64,000 bases of DNA from contig JAEYUC010000051.1 of the NCBI GenBank assembly GCA_023433705.1, forward strand, positions 33,258-97,257, read 5' to 3'. The notes beneath the pieces were generated by a model that was given only the letters and a program-made list of their open reading frames with translations, was not told where the DNA came from and made no database searches. This DNA comes from Pseudomonadota bacterium (GTDB taxonomy: Bacteria; Pseudomonadota; Gammaproteobacteria; Steroidobacterales; Steroidobacteraceae). Of the stretch, positions 47,407 to 56,213 are shown one piece after another. Every line of letters begins with the position of its first letter. Within the stretch, counting starts at the first letter, position 1. The translations under genes and the position numbers were made by a program.

Positions 47407-47458
47407 CGCGACTCCACTTGCCTGTAGATGGACGAGAGTGGGTGGCCGACCGCGGCCG

Positions 47459-47493
47459 GAATCCTTCGCGGCGAGGATTCCCGCGAAGGATTC
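47459..47493. promoter_or_regulatory. 13-bp palindrome in the sigma/hydrolase divergent promoter
   Basis: gaatccttcgcgg (47459-47471) and ccgcgaaggattc (47481-47493) are a perfect inverted repeat with a 9-base spacer that itself repeats aggattc. It lies between the divergent serine hydrolase and sigma-factor genes, 29 bases before the sigma ATG. It is a strong operator candidate that could link both transcripts. Confidence 0.55.
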
Positions 47494-47521
47494 GGGTTGG
47501 CGGGGCACACTAACCGCCCTG

Positions 47522-48124
47522 ATGAACGTCGCGGACCGCCAACTCGTCGACCGATTGCTGCAGGGCGACCGCGCGGCTTTCGACTCGTTCTTCAACGAGT
47601 ACTACCCCAAGCTTTTCCGCTTCGTGAAACGCCGCATGCCGAACGACGTGGCGGCCGCGGAAGACGTGGCCCAGGCGACGTTGTGCCGCGCGCTCGAGAG
47701 CCTGCACGGCTACCGCGGCGAAGCGGCATTGTTCACCTGGCTCTGCACTTTGTGCCGGCGGGAGATGAGCGCGCGCTGGCAGGAAGCCCGCCAATGGAGC
47801 TCCGCGCCGCCGCTGGCCGAGGACGACCCGGCCGTGCGCGCGGCGCTCGAATCGTTGCTGGGCGAGCAGGCGGACCCCGTGAGCGCCGCCGATCGCGAGC
47901 AGGTGCGCGAGTCCATCAGGACGGCGCTCGACTATCTACCCGCTCCGTACGGCGACATCCTCGAGTGGAAATACCTGCGCGATCTCAGCATGGAGGAGAT
48001 CGCGCGCCGGCTCGGCCGCTCGCCGAAAGCCGTCGAGTCGCTGCTCACGCGCGCCCGCGACGCCTTTCGCGAAACCTTCGCGATGTTGTCCGGCGGCGCG
48101 GCCGGCAAGGCGGTCTTGCCATGA
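47522..48124 (+). CDS. ECF RNA polymerase sigma factor
   Basis: The 200-residue protein has sigma region 2 (DSFFNEYYPKLFRFVKRRM...AEDVAQATLCRALESLHGY) and region 4 (LDYLPAPYGDILEWKYLRDLSMEEIARRLGRSPKAVESLLTRAR, in part). It belongs to the extracytoplasmic-function group. Its stop overlaps the FecR-like gene as ATGA, and a TonB receptor follows. Together these form the standard sigma-anti-sigma-receptor surface signalling unit. ATG 47522 is chosen; upstream codons are palindrome sequence. Confidence 0.93.
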   Translation: MNVADRQLVDRLLQGDRAAFDSFFNEYYPKLFRFVKRRMPNDVAAAEDVAQATLCRALESLHGYRGEAALFTWLCTLCRREMSARWQEARQWSSAPPLAEDDPAVRAALESLLGEQADPVSAADREQVRESIRTALDYLPAPYGDILEWKYLRDLSMEEIARRLGRSPKAVESLLTRARDAFRETFAMLSGGAAGKAVLP

Positions 48125-49104
48125 GCTCACGGCACGAACGCTCCATCGAGGATCTGATTCGTCTCGGCGGCGAACGGGAGATGCCTTCCGCCGAAGGCAT
48201 GGAACGCGCGCGCGCGGCGGCCGAAGAATCCTGGCGCCGGGGCTTCGAGCAGAGGTCGAAGTCATCCGGTTTCCGCTGGCGCATCCCGCTTGGGCTCGCC
48301 GCGGCTGCGGGAGCCAGCGCGCTCGCGCTGTGGCTCGGATTCACGCGAGCGCCGTCGTCCCCGTCGGTGACGGTTGCGCGCATCGTTGCCTTGCAAGGCG
48401 TGGCCGGCATCGAGCACGGCAACCACGCTGCGCCCGCGGGAAAAGATTCCGTCGTGCCTTCGGGCGCGACACTGACGACGGCGAACGGACGCGTCGCGAC
48501 CGCGCTCATCGACGGCGTTTCGCTGCGCCTCGATCGCGATTCACGAGTGCGCTTCGACGACGCCGATCGCGTGACCCTGATCGCGGGCACGGTGTACGTC
48601 GATTCGGGCGGCATCAACACGGGATCGGGACTCGTCATCGAGACGCCTGCCGGCGGCGTGGCTCACGTCGGTACGCAATTCCTGGTTTCGGTCGGCGGCG
48701 ACGCGACGCGAGTGCGTGTGCGGGAAGGCCGCGTGTTGCTCGCGAACGCGGCCATCGCCGCGGGCGAAGAGCTCGAGGTGCGCGACGGCGCGCAGACCTG
48801 GCGACGCGGGCTGCCGTCGTTCGGAGCACCCTGGGAAGAATTCACCCACGTGGCGCCGACGCTCGACATCGAAGGCCGGCCGCTCGCGGAATTCCTCGCG
48901 TGGCTGGCGCGCGAGCACGGCTGGCGGCTGCGTTATTCGAGCGATGCGCTCCAGCAGCGGACACACGAGATCCGCCTGCACGGCTCCGTCGATGGCCTCG
49001 ACACCGCGGCGATGCTGGAGCGGATGACGCTGGTGACCGGCCTCGTGATCGAGGCGCGAGACGGCGTGTTGTTCGTGGGCGAAAACGGGGGACCGGTGCG
49101 ATGA
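48121..49104 (+). CDS. FecR-like anti-sigma regulator with STN domain
   Basis: The 327-residue protein has a cytoplasmic N-terminal part, one membrane helix (about 53-73), a FecR beta domain (LTTANGRVATALIDGVSLRLD...ETPAGGVAHVGTQF, in part) and a C-terminal STN-like domain (FLAWLAREHGWRLRYSS). It should hold the ECF sigma inactive until the TonB receptor signals across the periplasm. It overlaps both neighbours by 4 bases. Confidence 0.9.
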   Translation: MSSRHERSIEDLIRLGGEREMPSAEGMERARAAAEESWRRGFEQRSKSSGFRWRIPLGLAAAAGASALALWLGFTRAPSSPSVTVARIVALQGVAGIEHGNHAAPAGKDSVVPSGATLTTANGRVATALIDGVSLRLDRDSRVRFDDADRVTLIAGTVYVDSGGINTGSGLVIETPAGGVAHVGTQFLVSVGGDATRVRVREGRVLLANAAIAAGEELEVRDGAQTWRRGLPSFGAPWEEFTHVAPTLDIEGRPLAEFLAWLAREHGWRLRYSSDALQQRTHEIRLHGSVDGLDTAAMLERMTLVTGLVIEARDGVLFVGENGGPVR

Positions 49105-51473
49105 CGCCGGACTGGGTGTCGCGCGCCTGGCCCACGTTGTGGCTGGCCACGCTGTGCGCGGCCGCGCCGGCCGTACCCGCCGAAGCCGACAGACCGGCGA
49201 TCGTGAGCGGTGCGATACGCGCCGGCGAATCACTCGAGGCCGTGTTGTCCGCGCTCGACGCCCGGGGTTACACCATCGTGTACAGCAGCGCGCTCGTGCG
49301 CCCGGACATGAAATTGCTCGCGGCGCCGGCCGCGACAAACATCGAGGAACTGCTGCGCGAGATCCTCGCCCCCTGGAAGCTGCGTGCGGTGCGCGGCTCG
49401 AACGGCGACTGGCTCATCGCGAAGGACGCGACGCCCGCCGCGCCGATGACGCAGGCTGAACCCACGGAAAAGCTGGAAGACCTCGCCGTCGTCGATGTCA
49501 CCGCTACGCGCATGCGCCTCGCCGTCGCGGGTGCGAGCGAAACCTTCCTCGATCGCAGAGACGTCGAGCGCCTGCCGCACCTGGCCGACGACGCGATGCG
49601 CATGCTCAAGGTGCTGCCCGGCGTATCCGGCGGCGACTTCAGCGCGGCGCTCAACATCCGCGGTGGTCGCCTCGACGAGGCATTGCTCACGATCGACGGC
49701 GCCGAGATCCACAACGCCTTCCACTTCCGCGACATCAACGGCGCGCTCAGCGTGCTCGATACGAACCTGGTGCACGGCATCGATTTCGTCACGGGCGGCA
49801 TGACGGCCGACCTCGGCGACTACATGAGTGGCGCCGTGGCACTCGAGACGAGCAGGCCGTCGCCCGCGGACGAGTTTCGCCACGGCGCCGGCATCAGCTT
49901 CGTCAGTGCCTATGGCCGCACTTCCGGCAACTTCGCGGACGACCGAGGTTCCTGGCTGCTGTCCGTGCGCCGCGGTTTTCTCGACGTGCTCACGGAGCGA
50001 GTCGTCCCCGACGACGAGCAATTGACGCCCCGATACACGGACGTCTTCGCCGCGGCCGGATACGACCTGGGTGAGAACACGACACTCAACGCGCGTTTCC
50101 TGCTGAGCGACGACGATCTCAAATTCCTCTCCGAGGACGACACGGACGACATCAACTCCGCGGGCAAGGGTCACTCCAAACATCTCTGGTTCTCGCTCGA
50201 TCACGCATTTTCGGATGCCGCGCGCAGCCGCACCGTGCTCTCGGCCGCGACCGTGCGGCAGACGCGCGACGCCAGTGGCGAGGAAGAGGATGAGCGCCAG
50301 GGAATCGTCCGCAGCGACAACGAGTTCCGTTTCCTCGATCTGCGGCAGGACTGGAGCTGGGCATTCGGCGAAACGCGGCTCGCGCGCTTCGGCTTCAACG
50401 TCGGGCAGCAGGACGGTGACTACGACTACTCGTTGTATTCGCGGGTCATGGACCCGCTCGTGACCCCCGTGCCGTTCGAAACCCGATATGCCACGCAAAT
50501 GTCGGTGCGGATGCGCAAGTACGGCGCCTATGCCGCGTGGCGTCAGCGCATCGGGTCGCGCTTCACGGCGGAGGTGGGCGGCCGCGTCGACGCGTATCGA
50601 TACGAGATGGGCCAGGACTTCGGCACGGTCAGTCCGCGAGTGAATGCGATATACGCGGTGGGTGATGCCGGCGAACTACGCGCCGCCTGGGGGCTCGTCC
50701 ATCAGCCCCAGCGCGTGAACGAGCTGCAGGTCGAGGACAACGTCACGCGGATCTTCGAACCCGAGCGCGCTCGGCACATCGTGTTGGGGTACACGCATCG
50801 CTTCGCCCACGGTCTGAGCGCACGCCTTGACCTCTACGACAAGGCCTACGAGGACCTGCGGCCGCGCTTCGAAAACGCGCTCGACAACACGCAGCTGATT
50901 CCGGAGGGCGCCATCGATCGCATCCGCATCGACGCGCCCGAGGCGCGGGCGCGTGGCGTCGAGCTCACGGTGCGGCGCGTAGCGGAGCGCGGCATCGGCG
51001 GCTGGCTCAGTCTCGCGCTGGCGCGCGCCGAGGATTTCGAGGACGGCGAATGGGTGCCGCGCCTGTGGGAGCAGCGCGAGACGCTGTCATTCGGTGGTAG
51101 TTGGACGGGCGCGTCGTGGAACGTGAGCGTCGCGGGGCTCGTGCACAGTGGCACGCCGATCACGGCGCTCGGCATCGACGTCACGCAGCAGCCCGACGGC
51201 GAGTATTCGGTCGTGGGCGAAGCCGGGCCGCGCAATGGTGACCGGCTGGATACCTACGCGCGCATCGATCTGCGCGTGAACCGGGAAGTGCGCCTCGCGA
51301 GCAGCAGACTATCGCTGTATCTCGAAGTCACGAACCTGCTCGATCGCAAGAACGAATGCTGCGTGGACGAGTTCCGACTGCGACCGGGGTCGATGGACGC
51401 CCCGACACTCGAGGTCGAGTCCGGCTACTGGCTGCCGCGATTGCCCTCTCTGGGATTTCAGTGGGAGTTCTGA
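49101..51473 (+). CDS. TonB-dependent transducer/receptor with STN domain
   Basis: The 790-residue protein has a signal peptide (to P-A-V-P-A-E-A). A periplasmic STN signalling domain follows at about 34-112 (GESLEAVLSALDARGYTIVYSS). The plug has L-N-I-R-G-G-R-L-D-E-A-L-L-T-I-D-G, then a beta barrel ends LGFQWEF. The STN domain plus upstream sigma and FecR genes make it a transducer. The ligand is unknown; nothing specifically marks iron, so a sugar or other solute is possible. Its last 16 bases overlap the opposing saccharopine-dehydrogenase-like gene. Confidence 0.9.
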   Translation: MTPDWVSRAWPTLWLATLCAAAPAVPAEADRPAIVSGAIRAGESLEAVLSALDARGYTIVYSSALVRPDMKLLAAPAATNIEELLREILAPWKLRAVRGSNGDWLIAKDATPAAPMTQAEPTEKLEDLAVVDVTATRMRLAVAGASETFLDRRDVERLPHLADDAMRMLKVLPGVSGGDFSAALNIRGGRLDEALLTIDGAEIHNAFHFRDINGALSVLDTNLVHGIDFVTGGMTADLGDYMSGAVALETSRPSPADEFRHGAGISFVSAYGRTSGNFADDRGSWLLSVRRGFLDVLTERVVPDDEQLTPRYTDVFAAAGYDLGENTTLNARFLLSDDDLKFLSEDDTDDINSAGKGHSKHLWFSLDHAFSDAARSRTVLSAATVRQTRDASGEEEDERQGIVRSDNEFRFLDLRQDWSWAFGETRLARFGFNVGQQDGDYDYSLYSRVMDPLVTPVPFETRYATQMSVRMRKYGAYAAWRQRIGSRFTAEVGGRVDAYRYEMGQDFGTVSPRVNAIYAVGDAGELRAAWGLVHQPQRVNELQVEDNVTRIFEPERARHIVLGYTHRFAHGLSARLDLYDKAYEDLRPRFENALDNTQLIPEGAIDRIRIDAPEARARGVELTVRRVAERGIGGWLSLALARAEDFEDGEWVPRLWEQRETLSFGGSWTGASWNVSVAGLVHSGTPITALGIDVTQQPDGEYSVVGEAGPRNGDRLDTYARIDLRVNREVRLASSRLSLYLEVTNLLDRKNECCVDEFRLRPGSMDAPTLEVESGYWLPRLPSLGFQWEF

Positions 51474-52579
51474 TCCTCCACCGGCGGCATTTCGCGAATG
51501 CTGAGCCCCTTCAGTGGTTCCAGTATCTCATCCACGCTGAGCAGTCCCATGCACGGCATCGCGCCGCGCGGCGGCAGGAAGCCCCGGGCGATCTTGTTCG
51601 CCAGCGCGATCGCGGGGCCGCACGGGATGTTGGGCCCGTGATTTTCGCGCGCGACGAGGTTCCAGGTGAGCTCGAGCGGCGCGCCATCCGTATCGAGGCC
51701 CTTCAGCGTGATGAACATCGCGCCGCGGTCGCTGAAGAACGACTCCGTCCATTTCGCGATCGTGGCGAGCGGGCGCGCGAAGGGCAGGGCGCTCTTCAAC
51801 TTCCCGTCGCGCACCCAGCGCGCGAGTAGTTCGACGAAGCGGTGCCCGGCCTCGCTCGCGAAGCCCGCGTGGAAGGCGACCGTTTTCACGCCGACGAAAC
51901 GCGCTGGCAGCAGGTCGAGGTCCGGCACGTCACAGCGCCCGAGCAGCCGCGCGCCCACGGGTCCTGGAAACTCGTGCCGTTGCGTATCGAGCCAGCCGCG
52001 CACCGGGGTCCAGGCGCCGTTCTCGAGCGCGCTGAACGCCTGGCCGCAGTAGCCCAGCACGGCGAGCAGCGTCGCGATGCCCGGCACGACCGCGCCCGAA
52101 CTGATGCCGAATCGGATCGCATCGAGCCGCGAGAAATGCTCGCGATATCGATCGACGACCGCGGAGGACAGCGCCGGCAGCGAGCTCACGCCACTCACGA
52201 CGCTGACGCCCGCGGCGCGCGCGGCAGCGTCGAGCTCGCCTATGCCGGTGACGAATGCCCGTCCATCAGCCAGATCGAGGTAGTTGCAGCCCGCGCGGAT
52301 CGCGGCCCGGGCCACCGCGTAGTCCTGTTTCTGGAACGGTCCCGCCGTGTGTATCAGCGTCGCGACCTCGAGCTTGCGCAGCTTCTCGGCGAGCTGTGGA
52401 TCCGACGCGTCCAGCGCCTTCGCATTCTCGGAACGCAGTCCCACCTGGTAGGCGAGAGCGGTGGCCTTGTCGGCGTTACGCCCGGCGATCAACAAATGGA
52501 TGCGCGGATTGCGCGCCAGGGACGCGCAGATCCTGCCGCCGAAGAATCCATATCCGCCCAGGACCAGAATCCGGTGCAT
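51458..52579 (-). CDS. Saccharopine-dehydrogenase-like NAD(P)-binding protein
   Basis: The 373-residue protein begins with the Rossmann motif ILVLGGYGFFGGRICASLA and continues with TLIHTAGPFQKQDYAVARAAI and NYLDLADGRAFV, matching the saccharopine-dehydrogenase/trans-acting enoyl-reductase-like group. No signal peptide is present. The substrate is unknown; lysine biosynthesis is unlikely, as this branch has varied roles. It is divergent from ssb across 182 bases that contain a possible TACAAT -10 box (52721-52726) for ssb. Confidence 0.8.
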   Translation of the reverse strand: MHRILVLGGYGFFGGRICASLARNPRIHLLIAGRNADKATALAYQVGLRSENAKALDASDPQLAEKLRKLEVATLIHTAGPFQKQDYAVARAAIRAGCNYLDLADGRAFVTGIGELDAAARAAGVSVVSGVSSLPALSSAVVDRYREHFSRLDAIRFGISSGAVVPGIATLLAVLGYCGQAFSALENGAWTPVRGWLDTQRHEFPGPVGARLLGRCDVPDLDLLPARFVGVKTVAFHAGFASEAGHRFVELLARWVRDGKLKSALPFARPLATIAKWTESFFSDRGAMFITLKGLDTDGAPLELTWNLVARENHGPNIPCGPAIALANKIARGFLPPRGAMPCMGLLSVDEILEPLKGLSIREMPPVEDQNSH

Positions 52580-52761
52580 ACGTGCCGGAGAGTATTCCAG
52601 AGGTTACGCGCGGAATCTCCGCCACGGCTTCGCGCGGCCGATCGAATTGGCGAAGATTCGTACAGCGAATACGCGGCGCGAACGTGCAGATACGTGGCTA
52701 CATTTCGCGGCCGCAGCCCGTACAATCCCGCCCCAGAATTTCTTTCGATGAAGGGCACGAC

Positions 52762-53259
52762 ATGGCGCGGGGAATCAACAAAGTCATCCTGATCGGCAAT
52801 CTGGGCGCAGACCCGGAAACCCGCGCCATGCCCTCCGGCATGACGGTCGCGAACATCCGTGTCGCGACCAGCGAGAACTGGAAGGACAAGCAATCCGGCG
52901 AGCAGAAGGAGCGCACCGAGTGGCACAACGTCGCCATGTTCGGCCGTCTCGGTGAGATCGCCGGCGAGTACCTCAAGAAGGGCAGCAAGGTTTACATCGA
53001 GGGGAGCCTGCGCACGCGCAAGTGGCAGGACAAGCAGGGCAACGACCGCTACACCACCGAGATCATCGCGAACGAGATGCAGATGCTCGACTCGCGCGGC
53101 GGCGGCGGCATGGGTGGCGGTGACTACGGCGGTGGCGGTGGGGGCGGCGGTGGCCGCGGACGCCAGCAGAGCAGTCCGCCGCCGGACGACTTCGACCAGG
53201 GCGCGCCCGCCGGTGGCGACAAGGGCGGCGGCGACTTCGACGACGACATTCCGTTCTGA
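52762..53259 (+). CDS. ssb: Single-stranded DNA-binding protein
   Basis: The 165-residue protein has the OB fold of bacterial SSB (KVILIGNLGADPETR, WHNVAMFGRLGEIAGEYL, GSKVYIEGSLRTRKW). A glycine-rich linker (113-135) and the acidic partner-binding tail D-D-D-I-P-F follow. It coats single-stranded DNA during replication and repair. It is monocistronic, with a terminator 21 bases after its stop. Confidence 0.97.
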   Translation: MARGINKVILIGNLGADPETRAMPSGMTVANIRVATSENWKDKQSGEQKERTEWHNVAMFGRLGEIAGEYLKKGSKVYIEGSLRTRKWQDKQGNDRYTTEIIANEMQMLDSRGGGGMGGGDYGGGGGGGGGRGRQQSSPPPDDFDQGAPAGGDKGGGDFDDDIPF

Positions 53260-53280
53260 AGTACGGCTCGATACCGGAAG

Positions 53281-53303
53281 GGCCCCGCGACGCGGGGCCT
53301 TTT
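53281..53303 (+). terminator. Terminator of ssb
   Basis: ggccccgc (53281-53288) and gcggggcc (53292-53299) form a perfect stem around gac, followed by TTTT. This is a canonical intrinsic terminator just after ssb. The next gene, miaB, starts 87 bases later. Confidence 0.9.
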
Positions 53304-53389
53304 CATTTGTAAGACATTGTTTTAACAGATAAATATTGCAGGATGGGGAAGTGCGATACCCTATCGCCCGCTATTCCCCTCGCCCTGCA

Positions 53390-54760
53390 ATGCCCGGCCG
53401 CTACTACATCAAGACTTTCGGCTGCCAGATGAATGAGTACGACTCGGCCCGCATGGGCGACGTGCTCGGCGCTGGCGCCGGCCTCGAGCCCACCGACGAC
53501 CCGTCCCAGGCCGACGTCCTCATCATGAACACTTGCTCGGTGCGCGAGAAGGCCGAGGACAAGGTGTATTCGTTGCTGGGCGAATGGCGCGCGCTCAAGA
53601 AACTCAAGCCGCACGTGCTGATCGGCGTGGGCGGCTGCGTCGCGAGCCAGGAGGGCGAGGGCATCACGCGTCGCGCGCCGTTCGTCGACCTGGTATTCGG
53701 ACCGCAGACCCTGCACCGGCTCCCCGACATGATCGGCGAGCTCAAGAAGACCGGCCGCTCGGTCATCGACGTCTCGTTCCCCGAGATCGAAAAGTTCGAC
53801 AACCTCCCCGAACCGCGCGCCGAAGGCGCGAGCGCGTTCGTGTCGGTGATGGAAGGCTGCAGCAAGTACTGCACGTTCTGCGTCGTGCCCTACACGCGCG
53901 GCGACGAAGTGAGCCGCGGCTTCGAATCCGTGATGGGCGAAGTCCGTTCGCTCGCGGCGCAGGGCGTGGGCGAGATCACCTTGTTAGGCCAGAACGTCAA
54001 CGCATACGCGGGCGAGATGGCCGACGGCACCGCCGTCGACCTCGCGACGCTGATTCACTACGTCGCGGCGGTGGACGGCATCGAGCGCATCCGCTTCACG
54101 ACGTCGCACCCCGTGGAGTTCAGCGACTCGCTGATCGAGGCCTACGCCAACGTGCCCAAGCTCGCGAACCAGCTCCACCTCGCGGTGCAGTCGGGCTCCG
54201 ACCGGATCCTGTCCGCCATGAAGCGCGGCTACACGGCGCTCGAGTTCAAGGAGAAATTGCGCAGGCTGCGCGCGGTGCGCCCGACGATATCGGTTTCCAC
54301 CGACATCATTGTCGGTTTCCCCGGGGAGACAGAGCGCGATTTCGAGGCCACACTGAAACTCGTGCGGGAAGCGAACTTCGATCAGTCGTTCTCGTTCATC
54401 TACAGCCAGCGTCCGGGCACTCCGGCGGCCGCGCTCCCCGACGACGTGCCACTCCAAGTGAAACAACAGCGGCTCGCGCGACTGCAGGCGCAGCTGAACG
54501 AGCAGGCGCGCGCCATCAGCGAAACGATGGTGGGCACGACGCAACGCGTGCTCGTCGCGCGTCCCTCGAAGAAAGACGCGAACGAGCTCGCGGGCCGCAC
54601 GGAAAACGGCCGCTGGGTGAATTTCGCGGGCCCTGCCTCGCTGATCGGCCGCTTCGTCGACGTCGACATCGTCAAGGCGCTGCCGCAATCGCTGCGCGGG
54701 CGACTGGCCGCATCCGACGCATCCGACGGCGCGCAACCGCGACTCGCGGCGAATTCCTGA
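53390..54760 (+). CDS. miaB: tRNA-2-methylthio-N6-dimethylallyladenosine synthase
   Basis: The 456-residue radical-SAM methylthiotransferase has the N-terminal domain cysteines (KTFGCQMNEYDS, MNTCSVREKAE, GVGGCVAS), the radical-SAM motif C-S-K-Y-C-T-F-C and a C-terminal TRAM domain. It adds the methylthio group to i6A37 of tRNAs. ATG 53390 gives the usual start M-P-G-R-Y-Y-I-K-T-F-G-C. It overlaps phoH by one base and opens the run miaB-phoH-ybeY-corC-lnt. Confidence 0.97.
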   Translation: MPGRYYIKTFGCQMNEYDSARMGDVLGAGAGLEPTDDPSQADVLIMNTCSVREKAEDKVYSLLGEWRALKKLKPHVLIGVGGCVASQEGEGITRRAPFVDLVFGPQTLHRLPDMIGELKKTGRSVIDVSFPEIEKFDNLPEPRAEGASAFVSVMEGCSKYCTFCVVPYTRGDEVSRGFESVMGEVRSLAAQGVGEITLLGQNVNAYAGEMADGTAVDLATLIHYVAAVDGIERIRFTTSHPVEFSDSLIEAYANVPKLANQLHLAVQSGSDRILSAMKRGYTALEFKEKLRRLRAVRPTISVSTDIIVGFPGETERDFEATLKLVREANFDQSFSFIYSQRPGTPAAALPDDVPLQVKQQRLARLQAQLNEQARAISETMVGTTQRVLVARPSKKDANELAGRTENGRWVNFAGPASLIGRFVDVDIVKALPQSLRGRLAASDASDGAQPRLAANS

Positions 54761-55740
54761 TGTCCACACCCGAACCCATCGACAACGACCGCGAATTCGA
54801 ACTCGCGCCGCCCGACAACACGCGGCTGGCCAATCTCTGCGGTCCGCTCGACGAAAACCTGCGCCTCATCGAGGACCGCATGGGGGTCGCCGTTAAGCGG
54901 CGCGGCGCGCATTTCCGCATCGTCGGGACGCGTGCGCACGCCGCCGAAGACGTCGTTCGAGACCTGTTCGCGGCCACCGCGAAGGAAGACGTCTCGCTCG
55001 ACCGCGTGCACCTGGCGCTGCGCGATTCGCGCGATCTGCCGGGCGCGATCGGCGCCGACGAGCCGCGCGATGAAAGCACCGTGCGCGTGATGCGTGGCAC
55101 GATCCGCGCGCGCGGCCGCAACCAGCGCGAATACCTCGCGAACATCCGCTCGAAGGACCTGACCTTCGGCATCGGACCGGCCGGCACGGGCAAGACCTTC
55201 CTCGCCGTCGCCTGCGCGGTCGAGGCGCTGCAGGCCGACAAGATCCGCCGCATCGTGCTCACGCGGCCCGCGGTCGAAGCGGGCGAGCGGCTCGGCTTCC
55301 TGCCGGGCGATCTCACGCAGAAGGTCGACCCGTACCTGCGGCCTATCTACGACGCGCTGTATGAAATGCTCGGTTTCGATCGCGTGGTGCGTTACATCGA
55401 ACGCAACGTCATCGAAGTCGCGCCGCTCGCGTTCATGCGCGGCCGTTCGCTCAACGATTCGTTCATCATCCTCGACGAAGCGCAGAACACGACGCCCGAG
55501 CAGATGAAGATGTTCCTCACGCGCATCGGCTTCGGCTCGCGCGCGGTGGTAACGGGCGACGTGACGCAGACGGATCTGCCCGCCGGCAAGATGTCCGGCC
55601 TCAAACACGTGATCAGCATCCTGCGCCAGACCGATGGCGTCGCCTTCACGCATTTCGCCGCCGCCGACGTCGTGCGGCATCCGCTGGTCCAACGAATCGT
55701 GCAGGCGTACGAAGCGCATTCGCCTGACGAACGGGCATGA
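54760..55740 (+). CDS. phoH: PhoH-like ATPase
   Basis: The 326-residue protein has an N-terminal KH-like segment and a PhoH ATPase domain: Walker A G-P-A-G-T-G-K-T (about 140), LTRPAVEAGERLGFLPGDL, and Walker B SFIILDEAQN. PhoH/YbeZ proteins bind RNA and act with YbeY in RNA processing; ybeY follows with a 4-base overlap. Confidence 0.95.
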   Translation: MSTPEPIDNDREFELAPPDNTRLANLCGPLDENLRLIEDRMGVAVKRRGAHFRIVGTRAHAAEDVVRDLFAATAKEDVSLDRVHLALRDSRDLPGAIGADEPRDESTVRVMRGTIRARGRNQREYLANIRSKDLTFGIGPAGTGKTFLAVACAVEALQADKIRRIVLTRPAVEAGERLGFLPGDLTQKVDPYLRPIYDALYEMLGFDRVVRYIERNVIEVAPLAFMRGRSLNDSFIILDEAQNTTPEQMKMFLTRIGFGSRAVVTGDVTQTDLPAGKMSGLKHVISILRQTDGVAFTHFAAADVVRHPLVQRIVQAYEAHSPDERA

Positions 55741-56213
55741 ATGGACCGCGCGGCCTCAAGCTCGAAGTCGCTTGCGGCACGCGAGCCTGGACGCCCTCGT
55801 CGGTGCGCATGGAACGTTGGGCCGCGGCCGCTCTCGGGCGGCGCGGCGAGGGCCGCGAAATCGCGGTGCGTGTCGTGAAAGCCGACGAGAGCCGCGAGCT
55901 CAATCGCCTGTGGCGCGGCAAGGACAAACCCACGAACGTGCTGTCGTTCCCGGCGCCCGATCAGGACAGGCGCGGCAAGCCGCATGATTTCCGCCTGCCG
56001 CTCGGAGACCTCGTGATCTGCGCCGAAGTCGTGCGGCGTGAGGCCGAACGTGACGGCAAGAAGCTGGAGGCGCACTGGGCGCACATGGTCGTGCACGGCG
56101 CCCTGCATCTGGTCGGTTACGACCACGAAAGGGGCGAGCGCGACCGCATGAAAATGGAACGGCGTGAGATCGCCGTCCTCAGAGGTTTTGGTTTCGGGAA
56201 TCCGTACACATGA
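55737..56213 (+). CDS. ybeY: Endoribonuclease / rRNA maturation factor YbeY
   Basis: The 158-residue protein has the zinc site H-G-A-L-H-L-V-G-Y-D-H (three His) and the T-N-V-L-S-F-P core. It takes part in 16S rRNA 3'-end maturation and ribosome quality control. It overlaps phoH and corC by 4 bases each, so it is translationally coupled to both. Confidence 0.96.
   Translation: MNGPRGLKLEVACGTRAWTPSSVRMERWAAAALGRRGEGREIAVRVVKADESRELNRLWRGKDKPTNVLSFPAPDQDRRGKPHDFRLPLGDLVICAEVVRREAERDGKKLEAHWAHMVVHGALHLVGYDHERGERDRMKMERREIAVLRGFGFGNPYT

Noticed and set aside
52255..52761. 168-codon upstream extension of the ssb frame
   Set aside because: It is antisense to the saccharopine-dehydrogenase-like gene and then runs through the promoter region; SSB proteins start at M-A-R-G-I-N-K.
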